Of a stretch of DNA of 43,559 bases, positions 1-7,352 are shown in pieces. The translations under genes and the position numbers were made by a program. The stretch is from a bacterium (GTDB taxonomy: Bacteria; Pseudomonadota; Gammaproteobacteria; Methylococcales; Methylomonadaceae). The stretch is taken from contig JAUVAA010000005.1 of NCBI GenBank assembly GCA_030591965.1, forward strand, positions 1-43,559. Direction: 5' to 3'. The notes beneath the pieces are model-generated. The model was not told the origin of the DNA, searched no databases, and saw only the letters and a program-made list of their open reading frames with translations. Within the stretch, counting starts at the first letter, position 1; every line of letters starts with the position of its first letter.

Positions 1-743
1 GTCGGTGGGCGAATAACAGGCCATGATATACGTCAATTATTGGACGAGCAGTTTCAAATAAAATGCTGTCTAAATAGCGTTTATAACCTATTGGCTCGGT
101 TAAATATTGTTTGGATAACAGTTCGTTCAAAACATCCAAAGCAAGATCAAACCGCACAAGATGATTTTAAAAAAACTTCAGTCAAATAGTCCAGAACTTA
201 ATACCGAACTCCATTGATATAAAAGATACTGAAGTTTGGTTTCAAGATGAAGCGCGGGTAGGACAGCGAGGAACCGTTACTCGCATTTGGGCGAACAAAG
301 GAACGCGGCCCCGAGTCATTCGACAACAGCAGTTTAATGCAGCCTATATATTTGGTGCCGTCTGCCCTGCTAATGGCAAAGCTGCTGGCATCGTTATGCC
401 CAAAGCCAATACGGAGGGAATGCAGTATCACCTTGAAGTGATTTCAGAATCAGTCTCTCCAGGCAAGCATGCTGTATTGGTTGTTGATAAAGCGGCATGG
501 CATTTAACAGGAAAACTTGAAGTGCCTGAAAATATATCGATTGTGCCACTTCCTCCTTATTCACCAGAACTTAATCCAGTCGAGCAAGTTTGGCAACAAC
601 TACGGCACCGGAGCCTAGCAAACCGATGTTTTAAAGATTATGAGCATATTGTTGAAGCTTGCTGTGAAGCGTGGAATAAATTTGTTACGTGCCCCAGTAA
701 TATCCAATCATTATGCGCCAGAAAATGGGCCATATTAATATGA
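1..743 (+). mobile_element. Partial IS630-family insertion sequence
   Basis: The window opens inside an insertion sequence of the IS630/Tc1-mariner type, recognised from its transposase (next entry). The left end lies outside the window. I could not identify a convincing right terminal inverted repeat or the flanking TA dinucleotide that this family duplicates, so the right boundary is given as the end of the transposase reading frame. The element lies downstream of tal and its terminator, pointing towards them, and does not interrupt a recognisable gene. Confidence 0.7.
1..743 (+). pseudogene. IS630-family transposase, 5'-truncated by the window edge and split by a -1 frameshift
   Basis: The product would be a DDE transposase that cuts and pastes its own element. 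Reading from base 1 gives a helix-turn-helix-like segment (VGGRITGHDIRQLLDEQF) that stops at 187-189. The rest continues in the -1 frame from about 174 to 743 and holds the catalytic region: a first Asp in FQDEARVGQ, a second in VVDKAAWH, and a Glu in PPYSPELNPVEQVWQQLR, the classic IS630 signature. The two frames meet at seven A residues (169-175). The -1 frame has a stop at 168-170, so only a slip in the A run or just after it can join them. Some IS630-family elements use programmed -1 frameshifting, so this may be a working two-frame gene rather than a decayed one; one base lost or gained in the A run explains it equally well. Confidence 0.8.
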
Positions 744-988
744 GTATTTATTGGGATTGGTATAATTCACATCAAACATCATATGGAGCTCAATAATAGA
801 ACTTTGTCCACACCATCTCACGAGCAAAAACCAGAAAATATGTTAGCAAGCTTAGCTGCATTCGCTCTTAAATTTTCAACCGTGACCATAAGCGTGAAAT
901 AGTGACATAGTACACATGTTAGGCATTGCCGTTAACATATGAAGGACAAAGCCACAACTCCACTTTGTTAGCAGGCTAAATTTCAGAC
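744..988. other. Intergenic region between the transposase and the tal terminator
   Basis: I see no convincing coding frame, tRNA or known RNA here. It contains an 8-base inverted match (ctttgtcc at 802-809 and ggacaaag at 944-951), which could be chance. It probably includes the right end of the insertion sequence plus old chromosomal spacer. Confidence 0.3.
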
Positions 989-1018
989 AAAAAAAAGGCC
1001 TACAAAGTAGGCCTTTTT
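989..1018 (-). terminator. Rho-independent terminator of tal
   Basis: A 12-bp perfect stem (992-1003 pairing with 1007-1018, GC core GGCCTAC, loop of three bases) is followed on the minus strand by a run of U residues (A run 989-996 on the plus strand). It lies about 20 bases past the tal stop codon. Confidence 0.9.
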
Positions 1019-1039
1019 CTTAGTTGCTTAAAGTAAAAA

Positions 1040-2023
1040 TTAAGCTTCTAATTCAGCTAAACGTTTAGCTAGTATTTCTTCTAAAGTAATAATTGCCTTT
1101 TCGAAACCTTGAATACCTTCAGCAAGTTTATCAGTTGCCATACGGTCAGCCTTATGCATTTTATCAAAAGTTGCTTTATCAACATTAATTTCTTCAATAT
1201 CCATTAATGCTGCTTTTGCAGGATCAAGTTTCCGAGGTAAATCACCTTCAGTTGTTTGCAATTCTGCCAATAAAGCAGGAGCAATAGTTAATAAATCACA
1301 GCCCGCTAATTCAGTAATTTCACCTAGGTTACGGAAGCTTGCACCCATAATTTCAGTTTTAAAACCAAATTTTTTGTAATAGTTGTAAATCTCTGTTACA
1401 GAAACAACACCTGGATCTTCAGCCGACTCATAAGAATCACGACCTGTATCTTTTTTGTACCAGTCAAGAATACGACCAACAAACGGAGAAATTAAGGTAA
1501 TACCATTTTGCGCACATGCAATCGCTTGGTGTTTACCGAAAATCAATGTTAAGTTAGTATGAATTCCTTCTTTCTCAAGAACTGCTGCTGCTTGAATACC
1601 TTCCCAAGTAGCCGCAACTTTAATTAAAACACGCTCACGGTTTACACCAGCGGCTTCATATTGGGCAATTAAATCACGACCTTTAGCAATACTTGCATCT
1701 TTATCAAAAGAAAGACGTGCATCTACCTCAGTAGAAACACGACCAGGTACGATCTCAAGAATTTTAAGGCCGAAAGACACTGCTAAACGGTCAAATGCAA
1801 GTGAAGCCACCTCTGTAGCTGATGCTGCTGCACCTAGAGTTTCACGAGCCCCCTTTAATGTATCATCAACAATACCTTGATATTGAGGCATTTGAGCTGC
1901 CGCAGTAATCAATGAAGGGTTAGTTGTTGCATCACGCGGTGTGAACTTTTCGATTGCACCGATATCACCTGTATCAGAAACAGCAACCGTTACTGCTTTA
2001 AGTTGATCTAATAAATTAGCCAT
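1040..2023 (-). CDS. tal: Transaldolase
   Basis: Moves a dihydroxyacetone unit between sugar phosphates (sedoheptulose-7-phosphate + glyceraldehyde-3-phosphate to erythrose-4-phosphate + fructose-6-phosphate). In the RuMP cycle it helps regenerate ribulose-5-phosphate. The protein has 327 residues and the TalB-type pattern: the TTNPSLI segment near residue 35 and the Schiff-base lysine K135 in [16 protein letters not shown] start at 2023 because this ATG is preceded by AAAGGTG at good spacing and begins the family's usual N-terminus (MANLLDQLK). The frame stays open upstream to 2200, but that extension runs into an intergenic hairpin and is not transaldolase-like. It is the last gene of the RuMP block, separated from the repeat-protein gene upstream by a 314-base hairpin-rich spacer, so it may have its own promoter. 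Confidence 0.95.
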   Translation of the reverse strand: MANLLDQLKAVTVAVSDTGDIGAIEKFTPRDATTNPSLITAAAQMPQYQGIVDDTLKGARETLGAAASATEVASLAFDRLAVSFGLKILEIVPGRVSTEVDARLSFDKDASIAKGRDLIAQYEAAGVNRERVLIKVAATWEGIQAAAVLEKEGIHTNLTLIFGKHQAIACAQNGITLISPFVGRILDWYKKDTGRDSYESAEDPGVVSVTEIYNYYKKFGFKTEIMGASFRNLGEITELAGCDLLTIAPALLAELQTTEGDLPRKLDPAKAALMDIEEINVDKATFDKMHKADRMATDKLAEGIQGFEKAIITLEEILAKRLAELEA

Positions 2024-2159
2024 ATATTGACACCTTTTATAATTAGTAATAAAAAACAACACACTACTGTGTCGATAAATCAGGATGCACGCAAGAATTG
2101 ATTCTAGCGCTACTAAGCTAAATTTTGTTATAGCTTCAGTTTTCTTAATTCGTAATATT

Positions 2160-2311
2160 CTCTGTCTATATAAGTTATGCAATTTATATAGACAGAGCAA
2201 ACAATAAATCCACTTTTCTTAATTCTAATGTAGTTAAGAAAAGTGGATTTAATTGATAGTCCAGTCTGAATATTGTAACAAATATTATTACCTTCAGCCT
2301 ATTCAAGACTG
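2160..2311 (-). repeat. Three consecutive inverted repeats in the 314-base spacer upstream of tal
   Basis: The gene-free spacer 2024-2337 holds three stem-loops in a row. 2160-2173 pairs with 2184-2197 (14 bp, perfect). 2206-2222 pairs with 2234-2250 (17 bp, perfect, 11-base loop). 2262-2272 pairs with 2300-2311 (11 bp with one bulged A). Read on the minus strand, the middle one is followed by a modestly U-rich stretch (TTTATTGTTT) and could act as a terminator for the repeat-protein operon. The others have no U tail and may be mRNA-processing or stability elements, or remnants of small palindromic repeats. The tal promoter, if separate, should lie between here and 2024; I see no strong consensus for it. 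Confidence 0.7.
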
Positions 2312-2337
2312 AAAGTAATAAGTACTAAATATTGAAA

Positions 2338-2958
2338 CTAGCCTGCTTGTTGGCTCAAGTATTTTTCAACACCTGTTAAAGCAACAACTGGGTCAGCCAC
2401 TTCATCAATAGCTTCTACAGCAACCTGCTTTGCAGCACTAACTTGTTTTGCTAAATATTTAGCCACGCTGCTAGTCGTATGCTTTGGCTTGCTCTCTAAA
2501 TATTGAGCCACACCTGTTAGCTTATTACTAACAACTGCAGGTTTGTTTTTAGCCTCTAGTGAGAGTTTAAGCATATATTTACTAACACTAGTAACTGTTG
2601 TTACTTTGCGAGTCTCTAAATACTTAGAAACACCACTTTTGACTGGCTTTGCATCAACATTATCCGCTAAGTACTTAGCTACACCTGTTGCGCCTTTGAC
2701 AGCAACTTTAGCTTTATTAGCTTGCTTAGCAGCAATAGCCTGTCTTGCGACATACTTAGCCACACTACTTGTTTTCGCTTGTCCTTGCAGGTATTTATCG
2801 ACACCGCTTGGCCCTCTAGAGGTTGCACTGTTCTCATTTAAATACTTAGCGACTCCAGTCAGCCCATCCGAAGATGCACTTACGCCTTCATCACTACGAT
2901 AAACAGCTTGAGTGGATGATTTTTTACTGGAAAAAATATCTGATATAAAGCCAAACAT
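2338..2958 (-). CDS. Unrecognised cytoplasmic protein made of KYL-type heptad motifs (repeat protein B)
   Basis: I do not recognise a family. The 206-residue protein has no signal peptide or membrane segment. Nine copies of [T/S][G/S]VxKY[L/V/M] start at residues 34, 51, 64, 91, 108, 123, 148, 163 and 195 (one is TGVAQYL). Copies at 34, 91 and 148 are exactly 57 residues apart, and each unit runs TG-type, SG-type, then SS/TS-type motif followed by an Ala/Lys-rich stretch with repeated AAKQ; the third unit has lost its middle motif. The N-terminus (MFGFISDIFSSKK) could form a short amphipathic helix. The linkers are rich in K, S, T, A and V and look flexible. The gene starts 2 bases after the stop of repeat protein A, with a GGGGG ribosome site overlapping that stop, so translation is probably coupled. 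A role as a multivalent binding scaffold is inference. Confidence 0.85.
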   Translation of the reverse strand: MFGFISDIFSSKKSSTQAVYRSDEGVSASSDGLTGVAKYLNENSATSRGPSGVDKYLQGQAKTSSVAKYVARQAIAAKQANKAKVAVKGATGVAKYLADNVDAKPVKSGVSKYLETRKVTTVTSVSKYMLKLSLEAKNKPAVVSNKLTGVAQYLESKPKHTTSSVAKYLAKQVSAAKQVAVEAIDEVADPVVALTGVEKYLSQQAG

Positions 2959-2960
2959 AC

Positions 2961-3668
2961 TTACCCCCGGTTCTGGTTACGCATATACTTTTCTACGCCT
3001 GTGGTTTTGTTTGCCGCAGCTTTTTTCTGTTCTACAACTCTTTTAGCAACATATTTAGCAACACCTGATTTAGGTGTTGGTTGGTTTGCTTCTAAATATT
3101 TCGCTACCCCTGAAAGTTTAGGTGCTTTGCTCTGCAAGTATTTAGCTACTCCAGTTAAACCGCTTGCACTTTCAGTGCTTGATTTAGCTTTACGTTTACT
3201 AAAAAAACCGCCAGATTTAGCCTGCCCTTTAGTTTTAGCTGTGCCTTTAGATTTTTTAGAGTACAAAAAACCTGCAACGCCTAAAACAACGATAGCAAAA
3301 AGAGGGTTCATTGAAGATTCTTCACCTGCTGCCGCAGCCTCAGCTGCCTCTTCTTCTACTTTTTCTGTCCACACAGCTAAAGTAATCGATTCATTATTTA
3401 TATCTACTTTTTTATGCTTATATTCTGTATCGTGATAAAGCACTTCTGGCTGAAAAGTAGCTGCTGGATAATTAGCATCTGGCTTTGTTTTTTCGCCTAA
3501 AGTTGCAGCTGAACTATTAGATGAAGAGCCTTCATGCTTATAGTCTGCATCTTGGAATAAAACTTTGGGTTGAAAGTCCGCTGCCGGGTAGTCATTCCCC
3601 GCCATTACAAGAGGACTTGCAAGGAATAAGGCAGTAAATATGCCTTTTTTGATATTATTTTTTTTCAC
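2961..3668 (-). CDS. Unrecognised single-pass membrane protein with periplasmic repeats and cytoplasmic KYL motifs (repeat protein A)
   Basis: I do not recognise a family. With the GTG at 3668 as start the protein has 235 residues and begins with a clean signal peptide (MKKNNIKKGIFTALFLASPLVMA, cleavage near residue 23). That GTG has AGGTGA six bases upstream; the GTG nine bases earlier (3677) has no ribosome site. Two similar 20-residue blocks follow 40 residues apart (26-45 and 66-85), both fitting YPAAxFQPxVL with a later YKH. After an acidic stretch comes a membrane segment near 120-137, then a basic tail with four motifs: TGVAKYL at 172, SGVAKYL at 186, SGVAKYV at 201 and TGVEKYM at 223. 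This predicts a periplasmic N-terminal half and a cytoplasmic repeat tail. The tail resembles repeat protein B encoded directly downstream. It sits about 100 bases after tkt, in the same direction. Confidence 0.85.
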   Translation of the reverse strand: MKKNNIKKGIFTALFLASPLVMAGNDYPAADFQPKVLFQDADYKHEGSSSNSSAATLGEKTKPDANYPAATFQPEVLYHDTEYKHKKVDINNESITLAVWTEKVEEEAAEAAAAGEESSMNPLFAIVVLGVAGFLYSKKSKGTAKTKGQAKSGGFFSKRKAKSSTESASGLTGVAKYLQSKAPKLSGVAKYLEANQPTPKSGVAKYVAKRVVEQKKAAANKTTGVEKYMRNQNRG

Positions 3669-3701
3669 GCAATTCACCTATATGTCGTAAGAAACGAAGG
3701 A

Positions 3702-3761
3702 AGCCACTGATCAAGTATAACTAATCAGTGGCTATTCGTAAATGAGGAGAAAAATCTCCTC
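3702..3761 (-). repeat. Two stem-loops between tkt and repeat protein A
   Basis: 3702-3711 pairs with 3724-3733 (10 bp, 12-base loop), and 3744-3750 pairs with 3755-3761 (7 bp, 4-base loop). Neither is followed by a U run on the minus strand, so they look more like processing or stabilising hairpins within a transcript than terminators. On the plus strand nothing is encoded that would need a terminator here. Confidence 0.55.
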
Positions 3762-3776
3762 TATACGTTTTTTAGA

Positions 3777-5762
3777 CTATAAAACTTCTTTTACAGTTTT
3801 AACAACATTATCAACTGTGAAGCCAAAGTGCTCCATCAATACTCCGCCTGGTGCAGATTCACCAAATGTATCGATACCAACAACACCACCTTCTAAGCCA
3901 ACATATTTACGCCAGAAGTCAGTAACACCTGCTTCAATCGCAACACGTTTAACGCCTGGAATTAAGATACTATCTTTATAAGCTTGATCTTGACGATCAA
4001 ACACATTGGTCGATGGCATAGAAACAACGCGAGCATTAATACCTTCAGCTGCAAGTGCGTCTTGAGCTTTAGCCGCTAAATCAACTTCAGAGCCTGTTGC
4101 AATTAAGATAACTTGCGCATCACCTTTAGCTTCTGATAATACATATGCACCTTTACGCATAGCAGCAAAGTCAGCTACGTCATGTTTACGACCAGGAATG
4201 CCTTGACGACTTAATACTAAGCTAGATGGACCATCTAAACGCTCAACAGCAGCAGTCCATGCAACAGCAACCTCAACTGAATCAGCAGGACGCCATACAT
4301 CCATATTTGGAATGTAACGCATTGCAGATGTGTTCTCGATAGGCTGATGAGTCGGGCCATCTTCACCCTGACCGATAGAGTCATGAGTTAAGACTGCAAC
4401 CGTACGAATTTTCATCAATGCAGCCATACGGAATGCACTTTTTGCATAATCAGAGAACATATGGAATGTTCCACCGAATGGCATTAAACCACCGTGTAGA
4501 GCCATACCGTTCATGATCGCGTACATACCGAATTCACGTACACCGTAAGAGATGTAGTTACCATTCTCTTTACCGCTAACATGTTTGAAATCAGCACAAC
4601 TTGTTAAGTTAGATCCAGTTAAATCAGCAGATCCACCTAAAAATTCAGGAAGTACAGGCGCTAGTGCTGCAATGATATTTTGTGACGCTTTACGAGATGC
4701 AACACTTGCTGCAGCTTCGTTAGTTTCAGCAATAATTGCATCCGTTGCTTCTTTCCAATTTGCAGGTAATTCTTTCGCCATACGGCGTGTAAATTCTTTC
4801 GCTAATTCTGGAAATTCTTTTGTGTAGGCTGCAAATTTAACATCCCACGAAGATTCTTTTTCCGCACCAGCAGTTTTAGCATCCCAACCTGCGTAAACAT
4901 CAGCAGGAATTTCAAAAGGGGCAAAAGTCCAACCTAGTTGCTCGCGTGTTAATGCAACTTCTTCATCACCTAATGCAGCACCGTGACAGTCATGGCTACC
5001 GCTTTTATTAGGAGAACCAAAACCAATGATTGTTTTACAACAAATCATTGAAGGTTTATCTGTAACCGCTTTAGCTAAAACAATCGCAGCATTGATTGCA
5101 TCAGAGTCATGTCCGTCTACAGAGATAACATGCCATCCGTAAGACTCAAAACGTCTAACAGTATCATCTGTATACCAACCATCAATGTGACCATCAATAG
5201 AGATATTATTATCATCCCAGAACGCGATTAAGTTACCTAAGCCCCACGTACCTGCTAAAGAGCAAGCTTCATGAGAGATACCTTCCATCAAACAACCATC
5301 ACCTAAAAATACATAAGTATGGTGATCAACAATATCATGTCCAGGACGGTTGAATTCAGCAGCAAGCAACTTTTCAGCCATTGCAAAACCAACACCATTG
5401 GTAATACCTTGACCTAAAGGACCTGTCGTTGTCTCAATGCCAGGCGCATAACTGTACTCAGGATGACCTGCGCATTTTGAATGTAATTGACGGAATGTTT
5501 TTAATTCATCCATAGGCAGGTCGTAACCTGTCAAATGTAATAATGAATAAATTAACATAGATCCATGACCGTTTGATAATACAAAACGGTCGCGATCAGC
5601 CCAATCAGGGTTGGTTGGATTATGCTTTAAATGGTCATTCCACAATACTTCGGCGATATCCGCCATGCCCATAGGTGCACCAGGATGACCTGATTTAGCT
5701 TTTTGAACTGCATCCATGCTCAAAGCGCGTATGGCGTTCGCTAGTTTTCTGCGCGAAGACAT
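3777..5762 (-). CDS. tkt: Transketolase
   Basis: Thiamine-diphosphate enzyme that transfers two-carbon units between sugar phosphates; in methylotrophs it rebuilds the formaldehyde acceptor of the RuMP cycle. The 661 residues match the family's usual length. Visible marks are [19 protein letters not shown] near residue 23, the cofactor motif GDG at 154-156 continuing to DDNN near 183, the central [15 protein letters not shown] block of the pyrimidine-binding domain, and the C-terminal domain with [11 protein letters not shown]. The start has a clear AGGAGA ribosome site. Upstream lie a strong terminator after phi and a 10-bp hairpin, so tkt probably has its own promoter. Downstream genes in the same direction are the two repeat proteins and tal. 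Confidence 0.97.
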   Translation of the reverse strand: MSSRRKLANAIRALSMDAVQKAKSGHPGAPMGMADIAEVLWNDHLKHNPTNPDWADRDRFVLSNGHGSMLIYSLLHLTGYDLPMDELKTFRQLHSKCAGHPEYSYAPGIETTTGPLGQGITNGVGFAMAEKLLAAEFNRPGHDIVDHHTYVFLGDGCLMEGISHEACSLAGTWGLGNLIAFWDDNNISIDGHIDGWYTDDTVRRFESYGWHVISVDGHDSDAINAAIVLAKAVTDKPSMICCKTIIGFGSPNKSGSHDCHGAALGDEEVALTREQLGWTFAPFEIPADVYAGWDAKTAGAEKESSWDVKFAAYTKEFPELAKEFTRRMAKELPANWKEATDAIIAETNEAAASVASRKASQNIIAALAPVLPEFLGGSADLTGSNLTSCADFKHVSGKENGNYISYGVREFGMYAIMNGMALHGGLMPFGGTFHMFSDYAKSAFRMAALMKIRTVAVLTHDSIGQGEDGPTHQPIENTSAMRYIPNMDVWRPADSVEVAVAWTAAVERLDGPSSLVLSRQGIPGRKHDVADFAAMRKGAYVLSEAKGDAQVILIATGSEVDLAAKAQDALAAEGINARVVSMPSTNVFDRQDQAYKDSILIPGVKRVAIEAGVTDFWRKYVGLEGGVVGIDTFGESAPGGVLMEHFGFTVDNVVKTVKEVL

Positions 5763-5802
5763 ATTCTTCTCCTGAGTTATTTTATAAGTTATTAAACGTA
5801 AA

Positions 5803-5830
5803 AATAGACATGTGTTAAAGCATGTCTATT
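5803..5830 (-). repeat. Inverted repeat in the tkt leader
   Basis: AATAGACATG at 5803-5812 pairs perfectly with 5821-5830 around an 8-base loop, 40 bases upstream of the tkt start and immediately downstream (in transcription direction) of the phi terminator. It could be an operator for the tkt promoter or an RNA hairpin; the sequence does not decide. Confidence 0.5.
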
Positions 5831-5850
5831 CTGTGATTCTTTCAAGTAAT

Positions 5851-5880
5851 AAAAAAAACGAGTAGCAAAGCTACTCGTTT
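5851..5880 (-). terminator. Rho-independent terminator after hps-phi
   Basis: An 11-bp perfect stem (5856-5866 with 5870-5880, three-base loop) ends in eight U residues on the minus strand (A run 5851-5858). It starts a few bases past the phi stop codon. It separates hps-phi from tkt and the genes beyond, or at least reduces read-through. Confidence 0.9.
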
Positions 5881-5885
5881 ATTTT

Positions 5886-6419
5886 CTATTCCATGTTAGC
5901 GTGTCTTTCTCTCATTATTTCTTCTGGAATACCTTTCTCATGAATAATATGAGAAACGGTAGACTCTAAAAACAATAATGTTGACAATTCAAACACTGTT
6001 CCCATAGGCATACCCTTGACTTTAGCATACATCTCAGGAGTACCGATTTGAAACACACCATCAGCTAAATCACCGATAGTTGAATCGCTTTTTGTTGAGA
6101 TCAACATAATATCAGCGCCAACATCTTTCGCTTTCTTTGTAAAGGCAACCAATTGTTCAGTCTCACCAGAGCCTGAAATAATGATTAATAAATCACCTTG
6201 TTTAATGCTTGGCGTGACAATCTCACCTACAACACTAACATCGTAACCGCTGTGTACTAATCTCATGGCAAAAAAGTTACCTACAAGCTTAGAACGACCA
6301 GCACCCGCTAGAAAAATACGATTTGCTTTATCAAGCATTGCTGTCAACTTTTCATCATACGAGTCATCAGTTGCTTCAAGAATGCTGGATAATTTATCTA
6401 CGACAAGTTGTTGATGCAT
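5886..6419 (-). CDS. hxlB: 6-phospho-3-hexuloisomerase
   Basis: Second dedicated RuMP enzyme: turns D-arabino-3-hexulose-6-phosphate into fructose-6-phosphate. The 177-residue protein is a single SIS (sugar isomerase) domain, the usual size. Visible marks are FLAGAGRSK near residue 36, SGSGET at 82-87 in the phosphate-binding loop, and the MPMGTVFE block near 137-144, which holds a glutamate in the region of the catalytic base. The ribosome site AAGGA overlaps the stop of hps, 11 bases upstream, so the two are a coupled pair. In methylotroph literature this gene is also called phi or rmpB. Confidence 0.95.
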   Translation of the reverse strand: MHQQLVVDKLSSILEATDDSYDEKLTAMLDKANRIFLAGAGRSKLVGNFFAMRLVHSGYDVSVVGEIVTPSIKQGDLLIIISGSGETEQLVAFTKKAKDVGADIMLISTKSDSTIGDLADGVFQIGTPEMYAKVKGMPMGTVFELSTLLFLESTVSHIIHEKGIPEEIMRERHANME

Positions 6420-6430
6420 AATATTAGTCC

Positions 6431-7072
6431 TTATGCAGCGTCAACTAATTCACGAATTTCACGTGCTGCTTCAGCTGGAGATGCCGCACCGTAGATAGCT
6501 GCACCAACAACAATGATAGATGCACCAGCACGAACTACGTCTTGAACTGTAGATTGGTTAATACCACCAGCAACAGAAACACGAACGCTTAAACCTAAGT
6601 CAGCAATAGCAGCTAAATCATTGAATGGTGTGTCGCCAGCCGCTTGAGCGTCAAGACCTGTGTGTACACCAACGATTTGTGCGCCAGCTTCTACAGTTGC
6701 AAGTGCGCAAGCTGTTTTATCATCAACATTGATTAAATCAATTTGAGCTTCTGCGCCATAAGCGTTTGCAGCAGCGATAACACCTTTACAAGTTGCTAAA
6801 CCAGAAACACCTAATACTGTACAGATATCTGCACCAGCAGCATAAAAAGGAGTTGCTTCGTATTCGCCAGCATCCATTGTTTTAAGGTCAACTAATAACA
6901 ATTTGTTTGGAAATCTAGCTTTTAATTCTGTTACTAAGTTAATACCATTGTGTTTGATACATGGTGTACCGATTTCGAAGATATCAACTGATTCAGCTAC
7001 TTGCTCAGCAAGTGCGATAGTTGCGTCGAAATCTAAAGAATCTAATGCCATTTGAATTAATGGTGTTGCCAT
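6431..7072 (-). CDS. hxlA: 3-hexulose-6-phosphate synthase
   Basis: Key formaldehyde-fixing enzyme of the RuMP cycle: condenses formaldehyde with ribulose-5-phosphate to form hexulose-6-phosphate. The 213-residue protein is a TIM barrel of the orotidine-5'-phosphate decarboxylase superfamily. The catalytic D-x-K-x-x-D is seen as D62, K64 and D67 in VDLKTMDAGE, and the phosphate-binding VSVAGGIN and IIVVGAAI loops lie in the C-terminal third. The ATG has a GGAG site upstream. It is the first gene of its transcription unit with phi (hxlB), under a good sigma-70-like promoter. Also called hps or rmpA. Such an Hps-Phi pair is the strongest evidence here for a methylotrophic host, although the pair also occurs in formaldehyde-detoxifying bacteria. 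Confidence 0.96.
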   Translation of the reverse strand: MATPLIQMALDSLDFDATIALAEQVAESVDIFEIGTPCIKHNGINLVTELKARFPNKLLLVDLKTMDAGEYEATPFYAAGADICTVLGVSGLATCKGVIAAANAYGAEAQIDLINVDDKTACALATVEAGAQIVGVHTGLDAQAAGDTPFNDLAAIADLGLSVRVSVAGGINQSTVQDVVRAGASIIVVGAAIYGAASPAEAAREIRELVDAA

Positions 7073-7131
7073 GTTATGTACTCCGATTTAGTTATAATTT
7101 TGTTACATACTTTTATTTTTATGCGAACGGA

Positions 7132-7161
7132 ACTTTAAATCAGAAAGCAGGCTTCTGTCAA
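7132..7161 (-). promoter_or_regulatory. Candidate sigma-70 promoter of hps-phi
   Basis: On the minus strand a perfect TTGACA (-35, plus-strand 7156-7161) is followed after 18 bases by TAAAGT (-10, 7132-7137; four of six consensus bases). Transcription would start near 7125, giving a leader of about 50 bases before the hps ATG. The rest of the 278-base gap up to dolP is AT-rich and shows no other clear element. Confidence 0.55.
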
Positions 7162-7327
7162 ACCCTAATCTATTGCTTAATCCATTAAAAACTTTCTGCT
7201 TATTCTATTCACACCCTACTTTAAGCTTTGCTTAATTCCATAATTGAGCAATTAATTGCCCATACATCCTTTAATTAACAACAACTAACCTCACCATTTT
7301 GAAGAGGTTTATTGATTTTTTAAACAC

Positions 7328-7352
7328 AAAAAAAGAAACCTTCCTTTTCTTT
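7328..7352 (-). terminator. Weak candidate terminator of the lpoA-yraN-diaA-dolP operon
   Basis: AAAGAAA (7332-7338) can pair with TTTCTTT (7346-7352), overlapping the dolP stop codon, and a T run follows on the minus strand. The stem is AT-rich and weak, so it may not end transcription well. Confidence 0.4.

Noticed and set aside
802-951. Terminal inverted repeats of a second element around 802-951
   Set aside because: Only eight bases match and no element-like content lies between; chance is likely.
2024-2200. N-terminal extension of transaldolase
   Set aside because: The extra 59 residues are unlike the family, start inside an intergenic palindrome and lie upstream of a good ribosome site for MANLL.
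2543-2902. Long open frame on the plus strand opposite repeat protein B
   Set aside because: It is an antisense shadow. The repeated codons of the minus-strand motifs give a repetitive, hydrophobic plus-strand reading (KYLATP) with no ribosome site, and the minus frame has coupled translation with its neighbour.
3001-3435. Open frame on the plus strand opposite repeat protein A
   Set aside because: Same reason: a mirror of the repeat-rich minus frame. The minus strand has a signal peptide, a membrane segment and an ordered domain layout.
2200-3670. The repeated AAATACTTAGC-like DNA as a CRISPR array or DNA-level repeat
   Set aside because: The copies are unevenly spaced, vary at third codon positions and are conserved as protein motifs, so they are coding repeats, not CRISPR.
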